8,327 nt of DNA from an uncultured Porphyromonadaceae bacterium (lineage in GTDB: Bacteria > Bacteroidota > Bacteroidia > Bacteroidales > CAMTPD01): assembly GCA_947074265.1 (NCBI GenBank), contig CAMTPD010000037.1, forward strand, positions 1 to 8,327. The letters are read 5' to 3'. This document shows, in pieces, positions 1 to 7,435 of the stretch. Below the pieces are notes generated by a model, which worked only from the letters and a program-made list of their open reading frames with translations, was not told where the DNA came from and ran no database searches. Each line of letters opens with the position of its first letter. The first letter of the stretch is position 1. A program made the position numbers and the translations under genes.

Positions 1-2
1 AA

Positions 3-386
3 TACCAACAAGCCGGACAAGGGTTTAACTCTACAGGAAAGCTGGAGATTTCAGAAATTGCTTTAATAGAACTAGTTCAAAACGCAATGGTGCATAGGGA
101 TTATTTCAAAAACTCACCTATTCGTATATTAATTTTCGACGATAGAATTGAAATAATAATCCCGGGGAAATTGCCAAATAGTTTAACTGTAGAAGATATT
201 AAATATGGGAATCCCGTTATAAGGAACAATCAATTGGTTGCATTTGCTTCTCATACGATGCCTTTTAGTGGCTTGGGGTCCGGGATTAGGCGTGCTATTG
301 CAGTGCAACCGGATATAGAGTTAATAAATGACATTGAAGGTGAGCTGTTTATTGTAAAGATTCCAAGACCTGCAAAAAACGATTAA
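3..386 (+). CDS. AlbA_2 / RecG-like ATP-binding protein (GHKL ATPase module), C-terminal part only
   Basis: The reading frame is open from the window's first bases to the TAA at 384-386, giving 127 visible residues; the 5' part lies upstream. The frame carries the marks of the HATPase_c_4 domain found at the C-terminus of AlbA_2 (Schlafen-like) proteins, often annotated as putative transcriptional regulators or RecG-like helicases. An N-box-like [12 protein letters not shown] starts at visible residue 23, a [11 protein letters not shown] segment follows, and a GLGSGI glycine loop lies at about residues 90-95. The family's N-terminal AlbA_2 domain would be outside the window. ATG 87 is internal to the domain, since the N-box begins before it, so it is unlikely to be the true start. 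The gene ends 17 bases before hsdR on the same strand, so both are probably in one operon. Proteins of this type are often found inside type I restriction loci; their role there is not established. Confidence 0.85.
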   Translation, partial: YQQAGQGFNSTGKLEISEIALIELVQNAMVHRDYFKNSPIRILIFDDRIEIIIPGKLPNSLTVEDIKYGNPVIRNNQLVAFASHTMPFSGLGSGIRRAIAVQPDIELINDIEGELFIVKIPRPAKND

Positions 387-403
387 AGGTAAGTAGAACA
401 GCG

Positions 404-3400
404 ATGAAACAGTATAAAACGATAGCAGAGTCGAACAATTTTATTGTTCTTGACAATTACACCAAGTTTTCGATGGTAAACGACCAGCCGCTGGTGTATC
501 AAACGGAGGCTTCGCTCGAGGGTGAGTTTATAAAGGATTTGATCAATCAAGGTTATGAGTATCTGTCTGATCTGAATACGCCTCACGCGATGCTTGCCAA
601 TGCAAGGGTGCAGATAGAGCGTCTGAATAAGATGAGCTTTTCGGATGGCGAGTGGGCGCGTTATGTGGAGGAGTATTTGGACAGGCCGAGTGATAACCTG
701 GTTGAGAAAACTCGAAAGTTGCACGATAACTACATTTGCGATTTTGTGTTTGACGACGGACATATCCAGAATATCTACTTGGTGGATAAAAAGGAGTTGG
801 CTCGTAACAAGGTGCAGGTGATATCGCAGTTTGAACAAAAGGGTACGCATCTCAATAGGTACGATGTTACTATATTGGTGAATGGGTTGCCTCTGGTGCA
901 GGTGGAGTTGAAGAAACGGGGTGTTGCTATTCGTGAGGCGTTTAATCAGGTGCATCGCTATTCGAAGGAGAGTTTTAACAGTGCAAACTCTTTGTTTAAG
1001 TACCTGCAGATTTTTGTGATTTCGAACGGTACCGACAGTCGCTATTTTGCGAATACGCTGGAGCGTAATAAAAACAGCTTTGATTTTACGATGAACTGGG
1101 CTAAGGCTGATAATTCGCTTATCAAGGATTTGAAGGACTTTACGGCTACCTTTTTTCAGAAGCGAACGTTGCTGAATGTGTTGTTTACGTATTCGGTGTT
1201 TGACACGAGCGACAGGTTGCTGATTATGCGACCGTATCAGATTGCTGCTACCGAGCGTATTTTGTGGAAGATCAGAAGTTCGTACGAGTTGAAGATTGCC
1301 TCGAAGGTAGAGAGTGGCGGATATATTTGGCATACCACGGGGTCGGGCAAAACGCTTACGAGTTTCAAGGCTGCGCGATTGGCTACGGAGCTCGACTTTA
1401 TCGATAAGGTATTTTTTGTGGTAGATAGGAAAGATCTTGACTTTCAGACGATGAAGGAGTATCAGCAGTTTTCGCCTGATAGCGTGAATGGGTCTGCCAG
1501 TACTGCCGGACTGAAACGAAACATTGAGAAGGATGATAATAAGATTATCGTGACCACGATTCAGAAGCTGAATAACCTGATGAAGTGTGAAAATGAGCTG
1601 GAGATCTACAAAAAGCAGGTGGTGTTTATCTTTGACGAGGCGCACCGCTCGCAGTTTGGTGAGGCGCAAAAGAACCTGAAGAAGAAGTTTAAAAAGTTTT
1701 ATCAGTTTGGCTTTACCGGGACACCGATTTTTCCCGATAATGCGTTGGGTGCCGAAACTACAGGTAGTGTGTTTGGTACGGAGTTGCATGCTTATGTAAT
1801 TACGGATGCGATCAGGGACGAGAAGGTGCTGAAGTTTAAGGTGGACTACAACGATGTGCGACCTCGATTTAAGGGGATTGAAACAGAGCAGGACGAGAAG
1901 GTGCTGAGTGCTGCCGAAAACAAAAAGGCTTTGCTGCATCCTGCCCGTATCTCGGAGATTTCGAATTATATATTGCAAAACTTCCGAATAAAGACGCACA
2001 GAGGTCAGGGGAGTAACAAGGGGTTTAACGCGATGTTTGCGGTGAGTAGTGTGGATGCCGCTAAATGCTATTATGAGGAGCTGAACCGCCAGCAAATAGG
2101 GAGTGACAAACCGTTAAGGATTGCGACTATTTTTTCTTTTGCTGCCAACGAAGAGCAGAATGCCATTGGTGATATTGCGGACGAAACGTTTGAGCCTACC
2201 GCGATGGATAGCAGCGCGAAGGAGTTTTTGACGAAGGCGATCAATGACTACAATGCGATGTTTAAAACCAGTTATGGGGTAGATAGCAACGAGTTTCAGA
2301 ACTATTACCGCGATTTGTCTAAAAGGGTAAAGAGCAAGGAGATTGATTTGATTATCGTGGTGGGGATGTTCCTGACCGGTTTTGACGCGCCGGGGCTGAA
2401 TACGTTGTTTGTGGATAAGAACTTGCGTTATCATGGTTTGATGCAGGCTTTTTCGCGCACAAATAGAATTTTTGATGCGACAAAAACGTTTGGAAATATC
2501 GTGACTTTCAGGGATCTTGAGGCTGCTACGGTAGCTGCGATTACGTTGTTTGGTGATAAGAATACGAAAAACGTGATTCTGGAAAAGAGCTACAAGGAGT
2601 ATCTCGAGGGCTTTGTGGATATGATTACGGGCGAGGCGCGCAAGGGGTATGTGGATGTGGTGAATGAGCTGAACGAGAGGTTTCCGGATACGGATGCTAT
2701 TGTTACGGAAAGTGACAAAAAGGCGTTTTCGAAGCTTTTTGGCGAGTACCTGCGTATTGAGAATATTCTTCAGAATTACGATGAGTTTACCGGTGTGAAG
2801 GCGCTCCAAGGGGTTGATGTGAATGATCCGGTGGCTGTAGCGGAGTTTAAAGAGACGTATTTTGTGACCGACGCGGATATGGCTGCCATGCAACAGGTGC
2901 CAATGCTCTCGGAGCGTACTGTGCAGGATTTCAAATCTGTATACAATGATATTGCCGACTTGAAAAGACGTGAGCGAAATGGGAAGGAGCCTGAGGAGTC
3001 TGCTATTGATTGGGATGATGTTGTGTTTGAAATTGATTTGCTCAAGTCACAAGAGATCAATCTTGATTATATCTTGGAGTTGATTTTTGATCACAATAAA
3101 AAGAGTAATAACAAGGAGGCTTTGGTAGAGGAGGTGCGCAGGGCTATTCGTGCCAGTATCGGTAATAGGGCAAAAGAGGGTTTGGTGGTTGATTTTATCA
3201 ACGAGACCGACTTGGATGCGATTCCGGATAAAGCACACGTGATTGATGCATTCTTTGTATATTCGCAACGCAAACAGAAAAAGGAGGCTACGGAACTGAT
3301 TGCCGAAGAGATCCTGAACGAGGAGGTGGCAAAGCGTTACATCGCTGCGTCGTTGAAGCGTGGGTATGCCAGTGAAAACGGTACCGAACTCAATGGTATA

Positions 3401-3511
3401 TTGCCGAAAATGAGTCCGCTCAATCCGAAGTATTTGACCTTGAAAGAAAAGGTGTTTCAACGAATTACTTCTTTTATTGAGAAGTTTAAGGGTGTAGGAG
3501 GGCAGTTGTAA
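404..3511 (+). CDS. hsdR: Type I restriction enzyme R (motor/nuclease) subunit HsdR, EcoR124I-like (type IC)
   Basis: This is the ATP-dependent translocase and endonuclease subunit of a type I restriction enzyme. It joins the HsdM2-HsdS methylase and cuts DNA far from the recognition site after translocation. The N-terminal PD-(D/E)XK nuclease shows D154, then E168-L-K170, followed by the QxxxY motif at Q182-Y186. The SF2 helicase motor follows: Walker A TGSGKT at 312-317, DEAH at 411-414, FTGTP at 437-441, LTGFDAP at 657-663 and QAFSRTNR at 681-688. The C-terminal segment would bind the methylase. From memory, the sequence closely follows EcoR124I HsdR along its whole length (1035 against about 1038 residues), including the start [12 protein letters not shown] and the end [10 protein letters not shown]. 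All catalytic residues looked for are present, so the enzyme appears intact. ATG 404 fits the family's N-terminus; no Shine-Dalgarno sequence precedes it, as is common in Bacteroidetes. The partner hsdM and hsdS genes are not in the window. Confidence 0.97.
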   Translation: MKQYKTIAESNNFIVLDNYTKFSMVNDQPLVYQTEASLEGEFIKDLINQGYEYLSDLNTPHAMLANARVQIERLNKMSFSDGEWARYVEEYLDRPSDNLVEKTRKLHDNYICDFVFDDGHIQNIYLVDKKELARNKVQVISQFEQKGTHLNRYDVTILVNGLPLVQVELKKRGVAIREAFNQVHRYSKESFNSANSLFKYLQIFVISNGTDSRYFANTLERNKNSFDFTMNWAKADNSLIKDLKDFTATFFQKRTLLNVLFTYSVFDTSDRLLIMRPYQIAATERILWKIRSSYELKIASKVESGGYIWHTTGSGKTLTSFKAARLATELDFIDKVFFVVDRKDLDFQTMKEYQQFSPDSVNGSASTAGLKRNIEKDDNKIIVTTIQKLNNLMKCENELEIYKKQVVFIFDEAHRSQFGEAQKNLKKKFKKFYQFGFTGTPIFPDNALGAETTGSVFGTELHAYVITDAIRDEKVLKFKVDYNDVRPRFKGIETEQDEKVLSAAENKKALLHPARISEISNYILQNFRIKTHRGQGSNKGFNAMFAVSSVDAAKCYYEELNRQQIGSDKPLRIATIFSFAANEEQNAIGDIADETFEPTAMDSSAKEFLTKAINDYNAMFKTSYGVDSNEFQNYYRDLSKRVKSKEIDLIIVVGMFLTGFDAPGLNTLFVDKNLRYHGLMQAFSRTNRIFDATKTFGNIVTFRDLEAATVAAITLFGDKNTKNVILEKSYKEYLEGFVDMITGEARKGYVDVVNELNERFPDTDAIVTESDKKAFSKLFGEYLRIENILQNYDEFTGVKALQGVDVNDPVAVAEFKETYFVTDADMAAMQQVPMLSERTVQDFKSVYNDIADLKRRERNGKEPEESAIDWDDVVFEIDLLKSQEINLDYILELIFDHNKKSNNKEALVEEVRRAIRASIGNRAKEGLVVDFINETDLDAIPDKAHVIDAFFVYSQRKQKKEATELIAEEILNEEVAKRYIAASLKRGYASENGTELNGILPKMSPLNPKYLTLKEKVFQRITSFIEKFKGVGGQL

Positions 3512-3526
3512 GGGTTGAGGGTGTAG
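3486..3526 (+). repeat. Short imperfect direct repeat across the hsdR stop codon
   Basis: TTAAGGGTGTAG at 3486-3497 recurs as TTGAGGGTGTAG at 3515-3526, matching 11 of 12 bases at a 29-base period. The first copy encodes part of the last HsdR residues (FKGVGG) and the second lies just after the stop. It marks the join between hsdR and the following AT-rich cassette, but it is short and may be a chance or local duplication. Confidence 0.35.
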
Positions 3527-3565
3527 TTTTATCTTTAGAAGTCAATATATACTGTAGAAATTCTA

Positions 3566-3573
3566 TAAATTTG
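3566..3573 (+). promoter_or_regulatory. Candidate Bacteroidetes -7 promoter element (TAAATTTG) for the three-gene operon
   Basis: TAAATTTG matches the Bacteroidetes -7 consensus TAnnTTTG exactly. It lies 37 bases before ATG 3611, so transcription would start near 3580 and leave a leader of about 30 bases. I do not see a good TTTG-type -33 box at the usual distance, so the promoter is either weak or a chance match. Read-through from hsdR is the alternative, as no terminator hairpin is visible between 3512 and 3565. Confidence 0.35.
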
Positions 3574-3610
3574 TAGATTGCGTTTTGTGAAAACAAATAA
3601 GATATTCAGT

Positions 3611-4759
3611 ATGGAAAAATACAAAAGCGATATAGAAAATTCTCCTGAAATAACAGATGTAGATTCAGTTGAAAAAGAAGATGTGAACGGGAATGAAGAG
3701 AAAATAACGAAGCCGTTTAGTCCTGACGAAATAGATGTTGATATTGCAACTGTTAATTTAGGATCTTTGATTGAGTGGCTCGAAAATGATGAGATTGATT
3801 TGCAACCTGACTTTCAGCGTGCAAGTGATGTATGGTCGGCAACGCAGAAAAGTAGATTAATAGAATCTATTTTGTTGGGATTGCCATTGCCGTCATTTTA
3901 TTTTAGTGAGGACATAGCCACAAAAAAACTTTCTATTATTGACGGATTGCAACGAATTTGCGCAATTCGGGATTTTGTATTACTGAATAAACTTAAATTG
4001 GAAAATTTGCAGTTTCTGAAAGATAAATTTGAGGGTTGTTATTATTCGGATTTGGAGAGGCCTGAAATAAGGAGGATTAAGTCTTTGAAGATAACTGTGA
4101 ATACATTGAAAAGAAGTACTCCGATTGATGTAAAATATATCATCTTTCAGCGGGTGAATACTGCCGGTGTACCTTTGGAGCCTCAGGAAATGCGAAATGC
4201 TTTAAATCAGGGTGTTGCTGCTGTGTTTGTCAAGGAGCTTGCCGAGATGGAGTCCTTTAAGATGGCTACAAATTACTCGGTTCCAACCAGACGGATGCAA
4301 GATCGAGATTTCGCAAATCGATTTGTGGCGTTCTTTCTTGCTGCTGAGGAATATAACGGAGATCTCGATTTCTTCTTGAATGAAAAAATGGGTTTGTTAA
4401 ATCGAATGAACCAAGAGGATTTGAAACGAATCAAAATAGCTTTTGATAGCGCAATGTGTTCTTGTTATCAAATATTTGGCAATGATGCTTTTAGAAGAAG
4501 GAAAAGAGCTGAGGATAAACGACGACAAATCTCTAAATCAATATTTGACGCTGTAAGTGTGAATATCGCATGGCTATCATCTCAAGATAAGGAGATGCTG
4601 ATACAAAAGGCAGATTCGTTTAAACAAAAAATGATGGGTTTGTTTAACAACGATAAGTTTGACTCTGCAATATCGAATGCTACCGGTCAAAAATCAAATG
4701 TGGATTTTCGTTTCAACGAGGTAAAAAGAGTAATTAAAGACGTATTGCATTATGATTAG
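3611..4759 (+). CDS. DUF262 (GmrSD N-terminal, ParB-like) domain protein, first gene of candidate defence operon
   Basis: This 382-residue protein has a single DUF262 domain. QPDFQR lies at 65-70, followed by VW, then SRLIESILLGLPLPSFYF at about 81-98, DGLQR at 111-115 and FQRVNTAG...EMRNAL at about 179-198. The family is ParB-like. In GmrS-type enzymes the DG(Q)QR region is linked to nucleotide hydrolysis that controls a nuclease, and many members belong to phage-defence systems. This protein has no recognisable DUF1524 HNH domain, so it probably does not cut DNA by itself. The first 40 residues or so are acidic and look disordered. ATG 3611 is preferred: the frame also offers TTG at 3578, but the candidate promoter would then leave almost no leader. 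The stop overlaps the next start by 8 bases, which suggests translational coupling. The odd point is DGLQR where DGQQR is usual. The domain call is strong; the function is inferred. Confidence 0.9.
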   Translation: MEKYKSDIENSPEITDVDSVEKEDVNGNEEKITKPFSPDEIDVDIATVNLGSLIEWLENDEIDLQPDFQRASDVWSATQKSRLIESILLGLPLPSFYFSEDIATKKLSIIDGLQRICAIRDFVLLNKLKLENLQFLKDKFEGCYYSDLERPEIRRIKSLKITVNTLKRSTPIDVKYIIFQRVNTAGVPLEPQEMRNALNQGVAAVFVKELAEMESFKMATNYSVPTRRMQDRDFANRFVAFFLAAEEYNGDLDFFLNEKMGLLNRMNQEDLKRIKIAFDSAMCSCYQIFGNDAFRRRKRAEDKRRQISKSIFDAVSVNIAWLSSQDKEMLIQKADSFKQKMMGLFNNDKFDSAISNATGQKSNVDFRFNEVKRVIKDVLHYD

Positions 4760-5882
4760 TAAACTTACATTGAGTAACCTGAAGCTGCATGATAAGACTG
4801 AGCTGGAATTTAGAGGTTTGACCATACTGACAGGTATGAATGGGATGGGTAAGTCTTCTATCATTCAGTCTCTTTTATTGTTGCGACAATCGTTTATGAT
4901 GAACGATTTAGATAGTGGGATCAATCTTAAAGGGGATTTGTGTGATGTAGGGGTATCTGGTGAGTTGAGTTGTCAGGAGTCGAAAGAGCATAGTCTTTGT
5001 ATTGATCTTGAGTTTGAAGAACAAGAGCATCTTTCTTTTGAGTTTGAATATCCTGATAGTATATATGATACTTTATTGCCTGGGCTAGAGACAAATGTGA
5101 CCGATAAAAAGGTGTTGTCTGACTATTCATTGTTTAATAATCAATTTCAATACTTGGGAGCATTTCGTTTTGGTCCTCAAAAGAGCTATGGGCGTGATAC
5201 CTCGATTGTCAATACAAAAAAACAGATGTCTAAAATACTTGGGCAATGTGAGTATGTAGTTCACTTTTTGGAGCAGTATAAAAATATTGATATTCCGATT
5301 AAAGAGCTGGCTATTGATGTAGATGGTATAAGTCCCGATTTATCTCTGAAAGTACAAGTAGATCGTTGGCTAAGGAGGTTGTCTCCGAATATTAATATTT
5401 ACATTGAATCGTCGCAAGAGGATTTTAGACTTAAATATAAGTTTAACAGAGAGCAAAATATTATGACTAAAGAGATATCGGCTCTTAATACGGGGTTTGG
5501 TATTACTTATGTGTTGCCGATTATTGTTGCAATATTAAGTGCTGAGAAAGGTGCTTTAATCATTATTGAAAATCCGGAGGCTCATGTGCATCCTCGTGGT
5601 CAGGCTATTTTGATGGAGTTGATAACGAGAGCTGTAGCTAATGGTGTGCAAGTTGTTATAGAGTCGCATAGCGATCATATAATCAATGGTAGCTTGGTTG
5701 CTTTGAAGCAGAATATTATTAGTCAAGATTTGTTGTCTGCTTATTATTTTGAACGCGATGAGAACAAGCATATAGCGATCTCTCATAAATTAGATGTTAC
5801 GAATAGAGGGAAGATAAGAAGACCACCGCAAGGGTTCTTTGATCAGATTGATATAGATTTAAGAATATTAACAGGATTCTAA
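4752..5882 (+). CDS. AAA/ABC-type ATPase with DUF3696-like C-terminus, second gene of candidate defence operon
   Basis: This 376-residue protein has the SMC/OLD-like AAA_15/AAA_21 layout. The N-terminal ISKLTLSNLKLHDKTELEF strand leads into Walker A GMNGMGKS at 28-35. A middle region of about 200 residues follows, then an ABC-signature-like NTGFGITYVLP at 246-256. Walker B with a catalytic-type acidic pair is IIIENPEAHVHP at about 270-281, and the switch histidine lies in ESHSDHII at 304-311. The C-terminal GFFDQ at 361-365 is typical of DUF3696 proteins. Such ATPases usually act in antiphage modules as sensors or regulators that gate an effector through ATP binding and dimerisation. No Toprim or HNH domain is fused to it, so any nuclease activity must come from a partner. 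The start overlaps the end of the DUF262 gene by 8 bases, and the next gene begins 2 bases after its stop. The family call is firm; the defence role is inferred. Confidence 0.93.
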   Translation: MISKLTLSNLKLHDKTELEFRGLTILTGMNGMGKSSIIQSLLLLRQSFMMNDLDSGINLKGDLCDVGVSGELSCQESKEHSLCIDLEFEEQEHLSFEFEYPDSIYDTLLPGLETNVTDKKVLSDYSLFNNQFQYLGAFRFGPQKSYGRDTSIVNTKKQMSKILGQCEYVVHFLEQYKNIDIPIKELAIDVDGISPDLSLKVQVDRWLRRLSPNINIYIESSQEDFRLKYKFNREQNIMTKEISALNTGFGITYVLPIIVAILSAEKGALIIIENPEAHVHPRGQAILMELITRAVANGVQVVIESHSDHIINGSLVALKQNIISQDLLSAYYFERDENKHIAISHKLDVTNRGKIRRPPQGFFDQIDIDLRILTGF

Positions 5883-5884
5883 AA

Positions 5885-6721
5885 ATGGAAGAAACTCAGC
5901 TTTTTTTATTGTTTCCAATTTATGAAGATGCTGATATGTCAAAATCATTTCCTTCTTATTTAAATCGAGCTAGATTAAAGACAGAAGATGAGGTTGACGC
6001 CTTGCTAAATTCTATAGGAGATCTAAATTTTTTTTTCTCGCACGAGGAGTATAAAAAGTTTTATTGTTCAAAAAACGTATCTGCGTTTGCTATTCCGCTA
6101 GATGAAATAGAGGATTGTTATCCGGGAAAAAAAACGTATTTACGATCGCTGTTAAAGGACTGGGAGGATTGGAGAGATGAGTCGGTGTCGGATAAGAATG
6201 ATGTAGTATCGTATTTATACGTTGAAGTAGAAGATGATACATTGTGTGAGTTAGCTAAAAGAAATGAGTCTAATCCGCAAAATGCAGTTCTATTATTAAA
6301 TAACGAAGCTTTTACTTGCTCAGAACAATACATAAGCCTGAAGTATAATGGCGAGGATGTGGGTATTTCTGTGAGAAATTTAGATATTAAAGAAATTGCA
6401 GAATGGTTTGAGTTGAATAGAAAACCTCAACGCATTTTTAATTTAAATCCGAAACATGGAGAAGGTGGAAAGGGCGCGCATCTGAATAACAAGAAGGATA
6501 GTGTGTCGTTGCTATTATGTACTAAAGAGAAGGCCTCAATTTTATTGCATAAAGCTATAGGCAAATATGATCAAGAAACGTTGTATTTTAAAGACGTAGA
6601 TTGTCAGAAATATATTGAATTTAAAAGAGAATTAAACTTTACGTATCATGGGTTTCATATTGATGATGAAACTAGAGTGCCTGTAGAGGTTGTGCGAAAA
6701 ATAAAGAAACTTTTAGATTGA
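5885..6721 (+). CDS. Uncharacterised 278-residue protein, third gene of candidate defence operon
   Basis: I do not assign this protein to a named family. It is rich in acidic and aromatic residues and has no signal peptide or membrane segment, so it is probably cytoplasmic. The N-terminal half is featureless to the eye. The C-terminal half has a block that looks conserved in character: RIFNLNPKHGEGGKG at 183-197, then SLLLCTKEKASILLHKAI at about 208-225, LYFKD at 233-237, KYIEFKRE at 242-249 and YHGFHI at 254-259. The clustered histidines (H191, H255, H258), R183 and K190 could form an active or nucleic-acid-binding site, but this is a guess. ATG 5885 lies 2 bases after the ATPase stop, so co-translation is likely. 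In a DUF262/ATPase operon this would be the natural effector or specificity component. The gene also carries a T9 run (6028-6036) and an A8 run (6127-6134), both able to slip. Confidence 0.85.
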   Translation: MEETQLFLLFPIYEDADMSKSFPSYLNRARLKTEDEVDALLNSIGDLNFFFSHEEYKKFYCSKNVSAFAIPLDEIEDCYPGKKTYLRSLLKDWEDWRDESVSDKNDVVSYLYVEVEDDTLCELAKRNESNPQNAVLLLNNEAFTCSEQYISLKYNGEDVGISVRNLDIKEIAEWFELNRKPQRIFNLNPKHGEGGKGAHLNNKKDSVSLLLCTKEKASILLHKAIGKYDQETLYFKDVDCQKYIEFKRELNFTYHGFHIDDETRVPVEVVRKIKKLLD

Positions 6722-6793
6722 CATTGCTGGTGCAAAATAGATATTGTATGATGCTTGGAATAAGGAGCTTTGATGTAAGATATTTGATAAAGC
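6722..6793 (+). promoter_or_regulatory. Leader of the pentapeptide-repeat gene with a Shine-Dalgarno-like site and an ATG-TAA start-stop codon pair
   Basis: This 72-base gap has no clear terminator for the upstream operon. AAGGAG at 6762-6767 is a strong Shine-Dalgarno match. It stands 5 bases before ATG 6773, which is followed at once by TAA (6776-6778). That start-stop pair is in frame with the real start at 6794, with TGA and TAA codons between. A near-match to the -7 box (GATATTTG, 6779-6786) is too close to the start codon to be convincing. Whether the start-stop pair is translated is unknown. Confidence 0.3.
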
Positions 6794-7366
6794 ATGAAGA
6801 AAACAATAAAACAAGACGCTTTGTTTGAGAAGCAGGATTATACGTTGGAGTTTTTGGCTTCGGGCGAATACGACAATTGTGTATTCAAGGGTTGTGATTT
6901 CTCGAATGGGGAGTTGCGCGATTGTGTGTTTATTGATTGCGAGTTTATGGATTGTAATTTGAGTATGGTGAAGCTGAGCGGTACGTCGTTTCGGGATGTG
7001 CACTTTGCCGATTGCAAGATGCTTGGGTTGCAGTTTGATAGTTGTAATCAGTTTGGCTTGTCGTTTGGCTTTGTGAATTGCCAGTTGAGCTTTGCTTCGT
7101 TTTATACTACTAAGTTGAAGAAGACTCGCTTTTCTCAGTGTGTGATGCACGAGGTGGATTTTTCGGAGGCGGATCTTTCGCAGGCTGTGCTAGAGGATTG
7201 TGATCTAAAAGGTGCGGTGTTTAGTCGTACTAATCTCGAAGCTTCCGATTTACGCACGGCTGTTGGGTACTCGCTTGATCCGGAAGAGAATCGTATAAAA
7301 GGTGCTCGTCTTTCTGCCGAAGGTGCACTACATTTGCTTGATAAGTATAAGCTAAGGATTGATTAA
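6794..7366 (+). CDS. Pentapeptide-repeat protein (Qnr/MfpA-like fold)
   Basis: The 190-residue protein is mostly pentapeptide repeats, which fold into a right-handed quadrilateral beta-helix. Repeats of the A(D/N/F)LxX type run from about residue 26 to 155, for example VFKGC, DFSNG, VFIDC, DFSEA, DLSQA, DLKGA and NLEAS. Cysteines recur in register at 29, 34, 44, 49, 54, 74 and 84, then shift by two to 96, 116 and 136. The register break near residues 85-96 may correspond to a hinge. The C-terminal part (LDPEENRIKGARLS..GALHLLDKY) resembles the dimerising tail of Qnr-like proteins. Qnr and MfpA mimic DNA and bind gyrase, but many chromosomal relatives have no known role and quinolone protection should not be assumed. 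In-frame stop codons just upstream (TAA at 6788) fix ATG 6794 as the first ATG. The gene converges on the metalloprotease gene and looks unrelated to the preceding operon. Confidence 0.92.
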   Translation: MKKTIKQDALFEKQDYTLEFLASGEYDNCVFKGCDFSNGELRDCVFIDCEFMDCNLSMVKLSGTSFRDVHFADCKMLGLQFDSCNQFGLSFGFVNCQLSFASFYTTKLKKTRFSQCVMHEVDFSEADLSQAVLEDCDLKGAVFSRTNLEASDLRTAVGYSLDPEENRIKGARLSAEGALHLLDKYKLRID

Positions 7367-7387
7367 AATAAGCTGAATAATAAAATG

Positions 7388-7435
7388 AATAGTCCGACTG
7401 TCACGCTGGGTGATGGTCGGACTGTTTTCTTTTTT
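7388..7435. terminator. Strong intrinsic terminator between convergent genes, probably bidirectional
   Basis: AGTCCGACTGTCAC (7391-7404) pairs fully with GTGATGGTCGGACT (7410-7423) around a GCTGG loop. Two of the 14 pairs are T-G wobbles, and the stem extends by three more pairs (AAT 7388-7390 with GTT 7424-7426). A T-rich tract, TTTTCTTTTTT, covers 7425-7435 for the + strand. On the - strand the sequence after the hairpin (complement of 7373-7390) is also T-rich. The metalloprotease stop codon (7434-7436) overlaps the tract. Confidence 0.9.

Noticed and set aside
87..89. ATG 87 as the start of a short 99-residue gene
   Set aside because: The frame continues upstream to the window edge and includes the first part of the N-box, so this ATG is internal to a larger gene.
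383..2893. Two long open frames on the - strand opposite hsdR (383-2095, 570 residues; 2114-2893, 259 residues)
   Set aside because: They lie wholly antisense to a clearly real HsdR, their translations are low-complexity and rich in L, I, H, R and Q, and they show no domain. They are shadows of hsdR codon use.
3578..3610. TTG at 3578 as the start of the DUF262 gene
   Set aside because: It adds 11 residues with no family support and would lie almost at the predicted transcription start; ATG 3611 is the better choice.
3512..3610. Mobile-element boundary or attachment site between hsdR and the DUF262 gene
   Set aside because: Only a 12-base imperfect direct repeat is visible. I saw no matching copy near the other end of the cassette, and no inverted repeats, tRNA end or integrase.
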